Shown here in pieces: positions 1 through 10,617 of a stretch of DNA of 64,000 nt. The DNA is from Lepas anatifera (lineage: Eukaryota > Arthropoda > Thecostraca > Lepadidae): positions 1,116,001 through 1,180,000 of the forward strand of contig JAOTON010001129.1 of the NCBI GenBank assembly GCA_034440635.1, read 5' to 3'. Position 1 is the first letter of the stretch, and every line of letters begins with the position of its first letter. Both the position numbers and the translations under genes were made by a program. Under the pieces are notes generated by a model. The model was not told where the DNA came from, did no database searches, and worked only from the letters and a program-made list of their open reading frames with translations.

Positions 1-215
1 ATCGTTGTTGTCACGACATCCAATCTTATTTTTAACCATTCATTCTCAAAGGCATTTGTGTGAAGCTCAATTCGAGGTCTGGCTATACTAGGACTGAGAA
101 TTATTGATATTTACTCCATGATTCTGATGAAGGCCCGTGCCCGAATATATAATCTTCAGTGTTTTTTACATTTCCGGATTCGAGGGGAGAGGCCAGGGAA
201 CATCTTAGCAAAAAT
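1..215 (+). repeat. Penelope-like element terminal repeat, fragment
   Basis: This segment is the reverse complement of the terminal repeat seen at about 43.44-43.67 kb, including the stretch that reads TTCGAGGTCTGGCTATACTA and the hammerhead-like CTGATGA motif near 126-132. It therefore lies in the opposite orientation to the long element at 39.1-44.2 kb. The window begins inside this copy, so its left end is not visible. The match stops after GGGAACATCTTA near 208. Confidence 0.85.
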
Positions 216-560
216 TCAATAGCTTTCATTAAACCACTTTCTTGATACTTGTTCGTGTATAGAATCATGGGTCTCGCCGCTGGGGGGGACGGGGAGATGC
301 GTCCCCACTTTTAAAAGTAGGAGAGGATGAATAATATTTTGACCCCCCTCCGCCCACCACTTTTCACGCAGGGTCCCATCACGTTGTACCGAGTACTGAA
401 AACATAGCGAATAACAAAGAGCGGGTCTCCTGCAAACACCAATTACATTCACAATTTCTCTCCGATACATGACTGTGGATACAGACGCCCAATGTTGTCT
501 CTCAGGGGTCCTGCACTGGCTCAGGGATCCTGAGATCAAGTCAGAAACCTTCTGTAAATA
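216..560. other. No gene recognised
   Basis: A minus-strand open frame of 117 codons crosses this stretch but shows no recognisable domain. No repeat family seen elsewhere in the window is obvious here. Confidence 0.4.
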
Positions 561-1586
561 TATTTTCATTGGGCCCCAGGCCAGCTAAATGGGCCCAGCA
601 CCAATCCTGGGTGCCAGACGAACTAAGGCCTCTAAAAAGCCCAGTGGGGGCGAGATCAGCATAATGTGCCCAGACAAACTAATTGGATCAATACTAGTTA
701 AACACGCCCAACGCCACTGCAATGGACACCAATCCAGCTAGGGGGCCCTCCGACCAAGTCACGAACCTCTTACATAACTCCTCTCAGGGGCCCTTGACTA
801 GCTCAGGACTTCCTTTGACATTCTACCTCAGTGATCCTTTTTAGCTCAGGGGCCACCAAACCAGCTTGAGCCCAATATCATTCCAGTTAACTCCTGTACA
901 ATACGCTCCCAAGGACCCAGAACATCCCAGGGGCTTCTTGCGAAACTCTCTCCAGACGTCCAGTGTTAATTCACGAGGCCCAGGCCAACACACTCAGCTC
1001 ATGAGGCCAATACAAACTAAGAGGGCCCGACCAGCTGGGTGCCTCGACGAACTCACGAAGCTCCAAATAAGCACAAGGGGGCCCATATGTTAAACGGACC
1101 TGATACCAACCCAGGGACACTTGTAAGCTCAAGCGACACTAATCCAGCTAGGGGCCATAGGACAGGGTCAGAAACCTCTTATGTAGCTCCTCTCAGGGGC
1201 CCTTACCAGCTAAGGTGGCCCCATACCAGGTTACGCCCCAGGACAAAGTCAGTAAGCTCCTGTATCCTGACCTCTCTCAGCGTACCAGATCAGCATAGGG
1301 ACCCCTTGCAAAACTCCCTCTCAGGAGGCCCAAACCCAACTCATGGGACCAAAGATTAGCCGAGAGGGGCCATACCAGTTAAAAAGTTCCAGACCAGATA
1401 GGGGCCCCAGACGGCTCAAAAAGCGCCAGTGCCAGCACCGGGGTTACAAGATCAGGGAGAGGACCCTGACCATCTGAAAAGGCCTCAGATCAGCTCAGGG
1501 ACAAGACCCGCTGCGAGGGCCCTAAATCGGCTCAGCAGGCTCAGGAAAACTCAGCGGACCGGACCAGTTGGGCCCCCGACGATTTC
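561..1586. repeat. Degenerate CAGCTCAGGGGCCC array (family A), left block
   Basis: Short phrases such as CCAGCTCAGGGGCC, ACCAGCT and GGGGCCC recur every 20-25 bases with many substitutions and small indels. The same phrases fill 5011-5163, 5671-6180 and 20000-20600. This is an old, diverged short-period satellite. The open frames here are by-products of the repeat and are not called as genes. Confidence 0.75.
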
Positions 1587-1601
1587 AAGGGACCTAAATC
1601 A
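1587..1601. repeat. Left target-site duplication of LINE
   Basis: AAGGGACCTAAATCA is repeated exactly at 4996-5010, straight after the poly(A) tail of the LINE. This defines the insertion boundaries. Confidence 0.9.
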
Positions 1602-1619
1602 ATAGAAGGCATAATAACT

Positions 1620-4290
1620 AGGTCTAGAGTCCGATGGTATGAGCAAGGTGAGAAGTACTCTGCGTACTTCTTGAACTTAGAGAAACGTAATTATACCAGT
1701 AGGAAAAATCATGTCATTACGGAAAGACGATACAAAACTTACTTCGGATCAAAGTGAAATAATGCATACATTAGTTCAGCACTACAGAGGACTCTTCACG
1801 GAGAGGGCAATTAATAGGGAGGAAGCGGGAGTTTTCATTGATACCATTGGTATAACTAAATTAACGGAATCCCGTAAGGCAGAATTGAACTCACCGATTT
1901 CAATAGATGAGCTTTCCATGGCATTGAAGTCAATGGCTAACAATCGTGCGCCTGGCACTGATGGTTTTCCTAATGAATTTTACAAGGTTTTCTGGGGAAA
2001 GTTGAAGCATTTTTATTTCCGCATGGTAGAGGAGAGCTACCAGGTAGGACTGCTTCCAGCAACCCTAAGAGAGGGTATATTAACACTGATTCCAAAACCA
2101 CATAAACCAAGAACTGAGCTTAATTCATACCGACCCATTACTTTGCTGAACTCCAGTTATAAAATTGTATCCTCGGCCCTAGCAAATCGTGTAAAACGAG
2201 CACTGCCAGAAGTAATAGGACAAGAACAAACCGGTTTTATGAGTGAAAGATGTATTTCTGATAACAGCAGGTTAACCTATGATCTTATTCAGCAATTAAA
2301 GGTAGAAGAGAGGACTGCACTTTTTCTTAGCCTGGACATTAAAGACGCGTTTAATTCGGTGAATTGGGACTTTGCTCGCATAGTTCTAAGAAAAACAAAC
2401 TTTCCTCCGGTCATTGTTAACTGGTTTGATGCGCTTTATGTCGGCTCGTCATCTAGATTAGTGTACAATGGACATATATCGGAACGCATAGAGCTTCAGC
2501 GGTCCTGCCGACAGGGGGACCCATTCAGTCCATATATCTTTCTTTTGGTAATCGGGGTACTGCTAGAAAGGATTAAACATAATCCCAAAATTAAAGGTGT
2601 AAAGGTAAAGTCAAAAGAGTATAAAGTGTCTGCATACGCAGACGACACATTGTGTTTTCTGGACGGTAGTATTAATAGCTGTCGAGCCCTCTTTCATGAC
2701 CTAGGAACCTTCGCCAAATTCTCAGGGCTAGAGCCTAATATCACCAAAACACAGGCCTTCTGGGCAGGATATCAGACCACTAAAAGACAAGCTATCTGCA
2801 GTGATATACCTATGAAATGGACATCGAAACTAATTGTTTTAGGAATCGCATTTGCCAATAGCGACCTGGATGTAGTGTCGGAAAACTACGAAGCAAAGAT
2901 TAGCAAAGCTAAGAGAATTATTAATGGATGGAAAAATAGATATCTCTCCATTATAGGAAAAATAGTTATAATTAAAACGTTGTTAATACCATTATTCACT
3001 CACATATTCACATCTCTTCCTTGTCCCCCGCCGGGTTGTTAAACGTGCTTAAAAGAGAGCTTTTTCAATTCATATGGAATGGGAAGACCGATAAGATTAA
3101 ACGAAACAGTTTGTGCAGACCATGGTTAGCTGGTGGGCAGGGCATGATTGACATCGATGCATATATTACAGGGCTCAAAGTAAGCTGGGTAAAAAAGGAG
3201 ATTTTGAGTGGTCACGACTGGGTTCGGCTCTTTACAGACACTATTTCACAAGGAAAATTCCTGTGGGAACGAAATTCACGAACAATTAAAAAAATGGCTG
3301 ATGAATCTCGTAATGCTTTTTGGAAAGAAGTTTTCATGGCAGTAGCAGATTTCGATGACAGTATGGTGCCAGATTTGGAGGGAATAGGTAGACATTGTCT
3401 CTGGTTTTCCAGCTTGACCAAGTTCAAAGACAGTGATATTTATTCATGGAACAAGAGAGGTTTAAAGTATATAAATGATTTAGTAAAGTATAATGGTCAG
3501 TTCATGACTTTTGAAGAACTCAAAGAGTCTTACCAGGTTCAATGTATTAATTTCGACTATAATGGGTTAATCAGAAGCCTTCCTTTTGAGTGGAGAAGGG
3601 TCCAGAAAACAAAAGCAGCGAATCCGATTATACATCCAAACGTACAAGCCATTTTACATAAAAAGGAAAGGAAACAAGCATATATATGATATTATACTCA
3701 ATGCAAAGTTTAAAGATACCCAAAACACGTGGGAAGGTGCCTGGGAATCCGAATTCGGAGATATCGAGTGGCCAAAGATGTACAGTTTATCCAAAATAAC
3801 TACTCCCTCAATAGCATACCAGGCGGTTCAATACAAAATCACGACGCGGATTATTATAACTAACAGAAAAATGTACCAAATGGGTTTAGCGGATTCGTAT
3901 GGCTGCGATAGATGTGATAATGGAATCGAAACAATTCTACATAAGTTCTGGGATTGTCCGATTGTAAAACAATTTTGGATATCTGTCTCAGAATTTCTTA
4001 GAAGGTCAGGAATCCAACCGGATCTGCAAGAGCTGACTAAATTTCAGGTGATTTTCGGTGTAGAGGGTTCTGCCTTGTTAAATCATGTTATAATGATTGG
4101 TAAAAGCATGATCACAAGAAAGGTATTTTTATCCACAGATGTTCTCTTTCTGCGGTTGCTGATGGATAAGCAAACCGAAAGAGCTATTGCTGGTAATGTA
4201 AATAAGGAGGGGGATTACAGGTATAAATGGGAGGTTATAGACAGAATCACTACGGGGGTCCAAGCTCAAATTGAATCAGGTGGCAGATAA
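1620..4290 (+). pseudogene. LINE ORF2 reverse transcriptase, Tx1/L1-like, frame-broken
   Basis: Coding begins in one frame with SRVRWYEQGEKYSAYFLNLE at about 1623, the usual lead-in to L1/Tx1 RT. It shifts frame near 1711 and runs 443 codons to 3042. Motifs in order are APGTDGFPNEFY, LNSYRPITLLN, GFMSERCISDNSR, FLSLDIKDAFNSVNWDF, CRQGDPFSPYIF, the catalytic SAYADDTLCF and the thumb lead-in VLGIAFAN. Coding continues in a second frame (3021-3689) and a third (to 4290). The last frame carries CDRCDNGIETILHKFWDCP, a C-terminal zinc-knuckle-like module typical of these elements. The catalytic aspartates are intact, but at least three frame breaks make this copy non-functional. Confidence 0.9.
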
Positions 4291-4995
4291 GCTTATTTTC
4301 ACTGAATTATGGTGGATTGAAGTGGCAATGGAAGCCAGGGACTTTTAGACCCCAACAAAATCCTGAAACTGGGGCATGCTGGAGCTTCAGATCGTGGATG
4401 AAAAACACATGCTTATGCAGTCGAATCGTTCCTTTTTGATGTTGGTCTAGCGGGAGAATGATGCCTAATTTGTGTGTGCGTGGTACTGATGTGATCTTTG
4501 CGACTGCTACTTACGTGGTTGAGTATTGCTGTGGGTATGTTGGTGAGTGACACAGTGATAGTGTTTTTCTCTCACCGTATTGATTGTGGTTTCCAGAAGG
4601 TGATGCCTGGGTACTGAGTTACTCCACGTGACTAAATGTGCACATATTGGTTATAGTTTGTGCCTTCACAAAAAACGCTGTCCTTACCAAAAAGTTTCAC
4701 ATGCTGCACGTTTTGACGTATTCATACCAGAATACTCAGATGGAAGATCCAGCTTAGTTTCTAACTTCCTTTTGTCGCCAAATAGGGTTGAAGGCTCGAA
4801 TTCTGTACATTTTCCGCGCTTGGAAGTGATTTTATGCATACGCTATCTTCCGTAGAAAATGTTGCGTCAGTTTCCTCCAGTTTAGACGGTGCATACCAGT
4901 ATTGTATTGTGCGTTTGTATGTACCATTGCTACAAAGCAACCATACTGTAATGTGCCGCTTAATAAACTAATAAATTCGTGAAAAAAAAGAAAAA
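4291..4995 (+). other. LINE 3' untranslated region and poly(A)
   Basis: About 700 bases follow the stop of the last RT frame. They have no coding signal and end with AATAAA (4962-4967) and an A-rich tail. A 75-codon frame at 4628-4855 is judged incidental. Confidence 0.75.
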
Positions 4996-5010
4996 AAGGG
5001 ACCTAAATCA
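4996..5010. repeat. Right target-site duplication of LINE
   Basis: Exact copy of the 15 bases at 1587-1601. Confidence 0.9.
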
Positions 5011-5163
5011 GCACAATAGGGCCTGGACATGCGAAAAGACCCATACCCATATAAAGGGCCCAATACCAGCTCAGGGGTTCTTGCCAGCTCAAGGGACACC
5101 AATCCAGATAGGGGCCTTATGACCAAGCCAGAGACCTCCTTAGTAAATTCTTTCAGGAGCCCT
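5011..5163. repeat. Family A satellite, continuation
   Basis: The same CAGCTCAGGGG-type phrases as at 561-1586 resume directly after the LINE, then are interrupted again by the SINE. Confidence 0.7.
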
Positions 5164-5178
5164 AGACCAGTTCATGGC
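5164..5178. repeat. Left target-site duplication of SINE
   Basis: AGACCAGTTCATGGC is repeated exactly at 5656-5670. Confidence 0.9.
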
Positions 5179-5655
5179 ACCACCGCCGTGGCGCGGTTGG
5201 TTAAGGTGCCTCGGTCCAGTGTGGGAGGTCCTTGGGTCAAAGCTGACCTCTGGCAGACTTTTTCTCGACCGCCTCCTACCCAGGAGATGGCATAACACTG
5301 GGTAGTGCCCGCCTTGACTAGGGACTTCCGCTGACCAACCAGCGCCCTTGTTATTGGGAGTACGGGCTTGATCTGCCTTTAGATAGATCCACCGGTCCAG
5401 TGGCACCGCCCGAGGGCACAGCCTCGCCGCGTGTCACCGGAGCAGTCTCCTCTGTTCCGCTGGGTCCGAGAAATCGGGATAGCTCCACTGCCTGGTACAG
5501 TGGGGCGTGTGACAGGGAGCGTGCGGACATGACTGTCCCGCAAGGGTGCCGATAAGCGTAAGCCCCGCTGCAGTGTACATAGTGTGTGTCTGCTTGTGTG
5601 TGGTGTAAATGTGCCAAATGTTCCCGGGCTGGGAACGCAAAAATATTTATAAAAA
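5179..5655 (+). mobile_element. tRNA-derived SINE, about 477 bp
   Basis: The insertion is flanked by exact 15-bp direct repeats within family A satellite. Its first 70 bases read like a degenerate tRNA. An A-box-like GGCGCGGTTGGTTAAGGTGC lies near 5190-5209 and a B-box-like GGTCCTTGGGTCAAAGC follows near 5228-5244. The 3' end is A/T-rich (CAAAAATATTTATAAAAA). A tRNA-like head, a unique body, an A-rich tail and long target-site duplications together indicate a LINE-mobilised SINE. The open frames on both strands inside it (5140-5640) are not considered genes. Confidence 0.82.
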
Positions 5656-5670
5656 AGACCAGTTCATGGC
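5656..5670. repeat. Right target-site duplication of SINE
   Basis: Exact copy of 5164-5178. Confidence 0.9.
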
Positions 5671-6180
5671 CCCTGAGCCAGGTCAGGGTCTAAGGCTGAG
5701 CCTGTAAGCTCATGAGTAATATCATCTCACGACTCCAGAACAGTCCAGGGGTTACCTACAAAACTCCCTCTCCGGCGGCTCACAACCAACTCAGGGTGCC
5801 CAAGACCAGCTGATACCAATTTGAGGGCCCCGACAAGCGCGGAGCGCTCCAGTGCCAACACATGGGTTTCAAGATCATTGTGGGGGCCTGGCTATCTAAA
5901 GGGACCCCAGATCAATATCACGTCAGAGGACCCACCAACAACTCAGGGGGTCAGGTCTGTTCAGGGACCCAAAAGCGGCGCAGGGGGTTCAGAAAAACTC
6001 GGAGGACGATACCGAGGGGCCTCAAGCTCAAGTCTTGAACCTCCTGTGCAAGAGTCTCTCACTGGTCCCCAGAACAGCTCAGGGGCCCCTAGTGAAATCC
6101 ATCTCAGTACGCATAAAACCAACTCAGTGGTTCCAGAACATCTGATGGGTTCCAGAACATCTGATGGGTTCCAGAATATC
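5671..6180. repeat. Family A satellite, right block
   Basis: Degenerate CAGGGGCCC / CCAGAACA phrases continue. Near 6130-6180 a 22-bp unit (GGTTCCAGAACATCTGATG) is repeated almost exactly. Confidence 0.7.
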
Positions 6181-6553
6181 TCAGGGGTCCCAAAAACATC
6201 TGAGGGAGGTCCCATATCAATTCAGGAGGGTAAGGCAAGATTCCAGAGACGGCGGATTCTATTTTGGAGAAGTGGTGCAAGATTTTCTGGAGGGGGCGCC
6301 TTCCTCCCCAGGGGGCGCCATCATCCCTTGGGGGCGCCTTTGCTATCCAAGGGCGTTCCAAAACATCTCAGGGGTCCCAAAAACATCTGAGGGAGGTCCC
6401 ATATCAATTCAGGAGGGTAAGGCAGGATCAGAGACGGCGGATTCCATTTTGGAGAAGTGGTGCAAGATTTTCTGGAGGGGGCGCCTTCCTCCCCAGGGGG
6501 CGCCATCATCCCTTGGGGGGCGCCTTTGCTATCCAAGGGCGTTCTGCAGAAAC
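6181..6553. repeat. 187-bp tandem duplication joining satellite families A and B
   Basis: TCAGGGGTCCCAAAAACATC at 6181 recurs at 6368, and the following bases match nearly throughout, giving two head-to-tail copies of about 187 bp. Each copy starts with family A phrases and ends with GGGGGCGCC phrases of family B (as at 17.1-19.9 kb). This is the only place where both families occur within one unit. Confidence 0.85.
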
Positions 6554-7120
6554 TCTTTAGACTCGGTGTGCGAGGCCACTTGGGGTGGTTTCTTTCTAAT
6601 ATTCAGATAAATAGGTATTTTAGATTTCGCGTAAACTAAGTCGTATCGGATTGGTATCAGCAACAGATTGGCATAGCCCAGGATTCTGTGATTTTCATAG
6701 CCTTGTTTGCAGTTATGACCAATGATATTGCAGACACTTCCCGCAAACATACGTCATGTGCTTTTCGTTGAAGACTTCACAATATGGGTGACAGCGTCTA
6801 CTACAGCAGCTGCGCGGAGGTGGCTGCAGCTTGGCCTTGACACATAGCAGCAATGGATCATACAAAATGGACTGAGATTTTCAAGTTCAAAGACAAAGTG
6901 CATGCACTTCTATAATAGGCATTGAGACGGAATACCCGATGTTGTAAATTCGCGGAAATCCCGGCGACGTTGTAGCAGAAACCAGATTTATCGGGCTCAC
7001 ACTCGATAAGGTTTCATATGTGCCACACCTGAAGGATTTCCGCAAAAAAAGTTTCGATGCGCTGAAAATACTGAAGGTGTTGACGAGGATGAGATACGGT
7101 GCGGATAGAGAAATGTTTCT
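6554..7120. other. No gene recognised
   Basis: Ordinary A/T-rich sequence. Short open frames on both strands carry no recognisable domain. Confidence 0.4.
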
Positions 7121-7139
7121 CATGCTACACACGTTATAC

Positions 7140-7235
7140 GCTTATCGCCTATATATACGTTATACACACGTTATAAGCTCATCGTTATACCGTATAACGA
7201 TGAGCGTATAACTTATACGCTACGTTATAAGCTTC
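7140..7235. repeat. CGTTATA-rich palindromic cluster
   Basis: ACGTTATA and its complement recur several times. At the centre, 7177-7190 (GCTCATCGTTATAC) is followed after a single base by its exact reverse complement at 7192-7205, giving a 14-bp arm palindrome. Outer copies of TTATAAGC and GTATAAC extend the symmetry imperfectly. Confidence 0.85.
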
Positions 7236-8185
7236 TTATGTTATATAGATCACTTATTCGTTCGAAGATCGAGTACAGCTGTGTTGTGTATGAAGCCGCT
7301 CCTTAGTCCGCGAAAAAGATTATCGATATGTCCATCATCACGCTATCAGAATAGTAACAGGGGCGTTCCAAGCTTCACCCATAATAAGCATGCTAGTGGA
7401 AATTAGTGGAATGCCGCTAAAAATGCGCAGTAAGACACCCGCTTTGCATTAAGCCATTAAAGGGAATGTGGCACCTTTAGAACGTGATTTTAACTGAGAT
7501 AGCCAAGTTGTAAAGCAAGTCGGAAAACCAGGTGCTCTACATATGATTTTTCTTGGAACTCGATATTTCCGTAGAAAAAAAGCTAAAACCTACCCGAAAT
7601 GTATCTCTCATGTACCTCTCGCCAGGCGGCCATTGTTGTGGGCTGCTGGTGTGACGACATATGCTGATATTACGATGAGCATCAGCCAATCGAAGCCCTT
7701 GAAGTTTTTCCAGTATGGTAGTGGTTGCCAGATCATGACATCATCCACAGGCAGATATGTATTTCTATCCTAGAGGAGTATTTTAAAAATCAAAGTATTG
7801 AGCTTGTTGTACATTTTTCAGAGAAATCATGAGTGGTTTCATTATTTTCGGCTAAAAGTGCGCCTAATTACACAAAATTCCAGGATTTTACCAAGGTGCC
7901 ACGTTCCCTTTAAAATCAATCACCAACACGCCACACATACCAAACATTGTTTTGGCGACGCCTACCTCTGTCAGACAGACAGTGGCTCGCGCGTTGCAAC
8001 CCGTCACCCGGGAGTGAGAGTCTGTGCCTGGCTGGCACAGGCTGGTATCGACAGCAGCCTCGTAGAACCACATGAAGCACCTGTTATTGAACCATAGCGC
8101 ATCTCGACAGTTAACACGAGCACAGATCTACTCCAACAAAGCAAAAATTTGCCTCCTGAACCGACGCGCCAGTAATTTATGAACT
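7236..8185. other. No gene recognised
   Basis: Mixed sequence with short frames on both strands. Nothing identifiable was seen. The phrase CCAAGGTGCCACGTTCCCTTTAA at about 7892 also occurs, slightly changed, near 31090, suggesting a dispersed repeat. Confidence 0.4.
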
Positions 8186-8189
8186 TGCG

Positions 8190-8560
8190 TGCGGAGCCGT
8201 TCGAAAATCACGTCTGTTTCTATACAGACGGTTGCAAAAGAAAGTGACAATGGCACAGGGCGGGGATTTGTTGGTGACGATGTTGAGAAGTTTTCTAGTT
8301 TGCCTTACGAAGGATCCATTTTTACTTCAGAGCTGTACGCCATTCTTTTGCTGTTTGGACCAGGTGTCTAAGCTGATGGTGAGGAAGTTTGCGATTTTTA
8401 CCGATTCGCTGTCTTATCTACAGACATTGAAGCCATTCTATTTCTATAATGCGTCATCACCTTGGCGGGCCATGCTGAAGATGACCGGATCTTCTGTGAG
8501 CACTGAGTGGTTCAGTAGGAAGACACAGGCAGTTTGGAGGGCTACCATCTCAGCCTGAAA
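8190..8560 (+). pseudogene. RNase H domain remnant of an I-type LINE
   Basis: One frame gives ENHVCFYTDGCKRK then a stop. The neighbouring frame continues SDNGTGRGFVGDDVEKF, then LPYEGSIFTSELYAI, and a third gives KFAIFTDSLSYLQTL. These match the order of RNase HI motifs in I/R1/LOA-type non-LTR elements: the first catalytic Asp in YTDG, the Glu in SELYA and the Asp in FTDS. At least two frameshifts and one stop show it is dead. It lies about 1.2 kb upstream of an ORF1 of the same broad class in the same orientation; whether both come from one head-to-tail event is not shown. Confidence 0.72.
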
Positions 8561-9741
8561 ACTCGAGCAGAGCGAACCTGCTGGTCGCCTGAGCTTATGC
8601 TGGGCTCAGTCTGGTGACTCGATGAAGACCCAGCTCCCCCGTTCGTGACCCCTCCGCGCACTGACCCGTCGGTCCATACCCATGTGGCACATTGAGTCAG
8701 GGAAGCGAGGTGGAGGAGAGCTACTCGCTTCTTCCGGACAGGTGGTGCTCCTGATGTCAGTGGGCCCACGTCTAGTTGAAATGTGACTCACTCTCCTGAT
8801 ACCCACGGCGGGAGACGTCGAGGAAGGAGAGACTCGATGGGGAGGGAGGAGCCTGCTTGATCCCACATCTCTCTGCCCACCTGCCGCCACCCGGTCACCG
8901 AGGAGGGTCGAGAGGGCGCTGTTGCCTCCGCACGTCTTCACAGAGGTCCCTCAGGGGACCGATCTTCACTTGCCGGATTCGTCCGGCAAGTAAAGATTGG
9001 AGCAACGGGGTGTGACGCGCCCGGGGCCCCAGTCAGCCTTGGGAGGCACTTCGTCGCATCCCGGCGGATACATCTTTTCTAACCCTCCGACGGCCGCCGC
9101 CTCTTCCGACTCCGCTCGGTTAGAGTCGGCGTCTGTCGTCGGTGGCTCTGGTGATGAGGTCTGCGATGATGCTGATGGCTGCCTTACGGGCCCTTTGTTA
9201 CCTGGTCGGTAACTGTACTGGATCGGGTCAGCTCTGTCCTGCACCTCCCAGTACGTAGCTCCTGTTTGTTTTTGTACTCTTATTTTGTTGATTATTTTTA
9301 GTTCCTGTCCTCTTTTTATGCTTTAGTTGTGGGTCCCAAAGTTATTTGCCTTCTTCGGCATTTTACGGGTGTAAAGCGCCCACTCGAGGCCTTTCTCGAG
9401 CCCCGGCGACGAGGTTAACGGGATCCTGGGGGGTTGAGGTTTCCCTCAGGCGGGATAGTCCTGAGGGTTCCAACACGCCCCCTTTGGCCCTGATATCTTG
9501 ATCCAACCGGGGGTAGGCCGTCCGACTGCTCCTGCGGGCGGCTTAGCAATGCGGCAGTGCTCATGGGCACTGTCGCTCAGTCCAGCTGTGACCGGGAAAT
9601 CTGGCTTTCGGGGTGTGGCGCAGTGCACAGCGCTGCGGTGCAACCTCGGAGTATGATCCTGCTGGTCCCCTGGGCTGAGGGGGGACTGGGGGAGGCGATG
9701 CCTAATCAGAGTCGGATTCGTGAGTTCGCTCTGCCGACTCT
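8561..9741. other. GC-rich region upstream of LINE ORF1, possible 5' UTR
   Basis: No domain was recognised. Several open frames on the minus strand are rich in Ser/Pro/Arg and look incidental to GC content. Given the gag-like ORF1 that starts at 9742, part of this stretch could be its 5' untranslated region; this is inference only. Confidence 0.35.
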
Positions 9742-10617
9742 GTGAGGGTGTTGTCGATCCCCCCTACAGCCATCGAGTTCTTTCAGTATGGGAACACTAG
9801 GATGGTGGAGAACATACGCATTTCCACGGCATCATTACAATCACCTAAATCCGCGGTACAGACCACAGGGACCACGACCTCTGCTACGAACCAAGACATT
9901 CTTATCGCTTCCCGTTCCCCCGAGAGGGGTGGGATTGGACGCAGTGAGCAGGCGTTCTTGCAAGGTGACGGGAGATACTCCAAGGAACCTCGATGGGTCC
10001 TGATTAACATCGGGGAAGGATTCAAGGTCAATCCGTTCCAGGCTGTGCAAGCCCTCTTGAAATTTGGAACAGTAAAACATGCAAATCGTTATTCGGATTC
10101 AAAAATAGAGGCGTTGGTGTGCACAGAGGAGGAGAGTTCCGAGCTTTTGAAAGCAACACACTTTTCGTTCACGGTAAAAGACCAAGAGACCAGAGTTCCG
10201 ATCTCTGTCTGCTTGCACCCGACTAAAAACACATGTAAGGGCGTGATCACCTGTCATGACCTTCAAGGCATGAGCAACGAGGAGATTCTGGATGGGATGG
10301 GAGATCAGGGAGTAGTGGGTGTCAGGAGGATGAACAGGAGGAACGGAGAACAGGTCGTTGGTACAAACACAGTCGTGTTGACGTTTGGAGAAAAGGAGAA
10401 GCCAAATAAGGTCAGGGTGGGGTTGAGTTATGTGTCTGTTCGCAGATATACCCCCGACCCTACACGCTGCTACCGATGTCAATGCTACGGTCATATCGCC
10501 AAGTCATGTAAGGGAAAGATGCACTGTGGCAAATGTGCGACTGTTGGCCACAGCTCAACTGCATGTAAAGCCGAGGAGCCCAAATGCGCCAGCTGCAAAG
10601 GAAACTACGAGGCGTGA
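9742..10617 (+). pseudogene. LINE ORF1 (gag-like) with zinc knuckles, I/Jockey type
   Basis: A 291-codon frame encodes a nucleic-acid-binding ORF1 protein. Residues about 85-240 form the conserved gag-like core (for example GFKVNPFQAVQALLKFGTVK). It is followed by tandem CCHC-type knuckles: CYRCQCYGHIAKSC, then CGKCATVGHSSTAC, then CASCKGNYEA. The frame ends at a TGA where related proteins usually have Trp in a (H/N)YEAWSR-like phrase. The downstream codons continue SRTCP, so this looks like a Trp-to-stop nonsense change. ORF1 proteins of this class coat LINE RNA. Confidence 0.85.

Larger units (their letters stand above)
1602..4995 (+). mobile_element. 5'-truncated Tx1/L1-like non-LTR retrotransposon
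   Basis: The element is bounded by exact 15-bp direct repeats (1587-1601 and 4996-5010). It ends in an A-rich tail at 4980-4995 preceded by AATAAA at 4962. It contains the reverse transcriptase and C-terminal part of ORF2 but no endonuclease and no ORF1, so it is 5'-truncated as is usual for target-primed reverse transcription. It inserted into the family A satellite, which continues on both sides. Tx1/L1 assignment is by the character of the RT motifs and is an inference. Confidence 0.88.

Noticed and set aside
5140..5640. Several overlapping frames of 68-88 codons
   Set aside because: They lie within the SINE and cross its target duplications.
8542..9244. Overlapping minus-strand frames in GC-rich DNA
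   Set aside because: No family resemblance and biased composition; judged shadows of a possible LINE 5' region.
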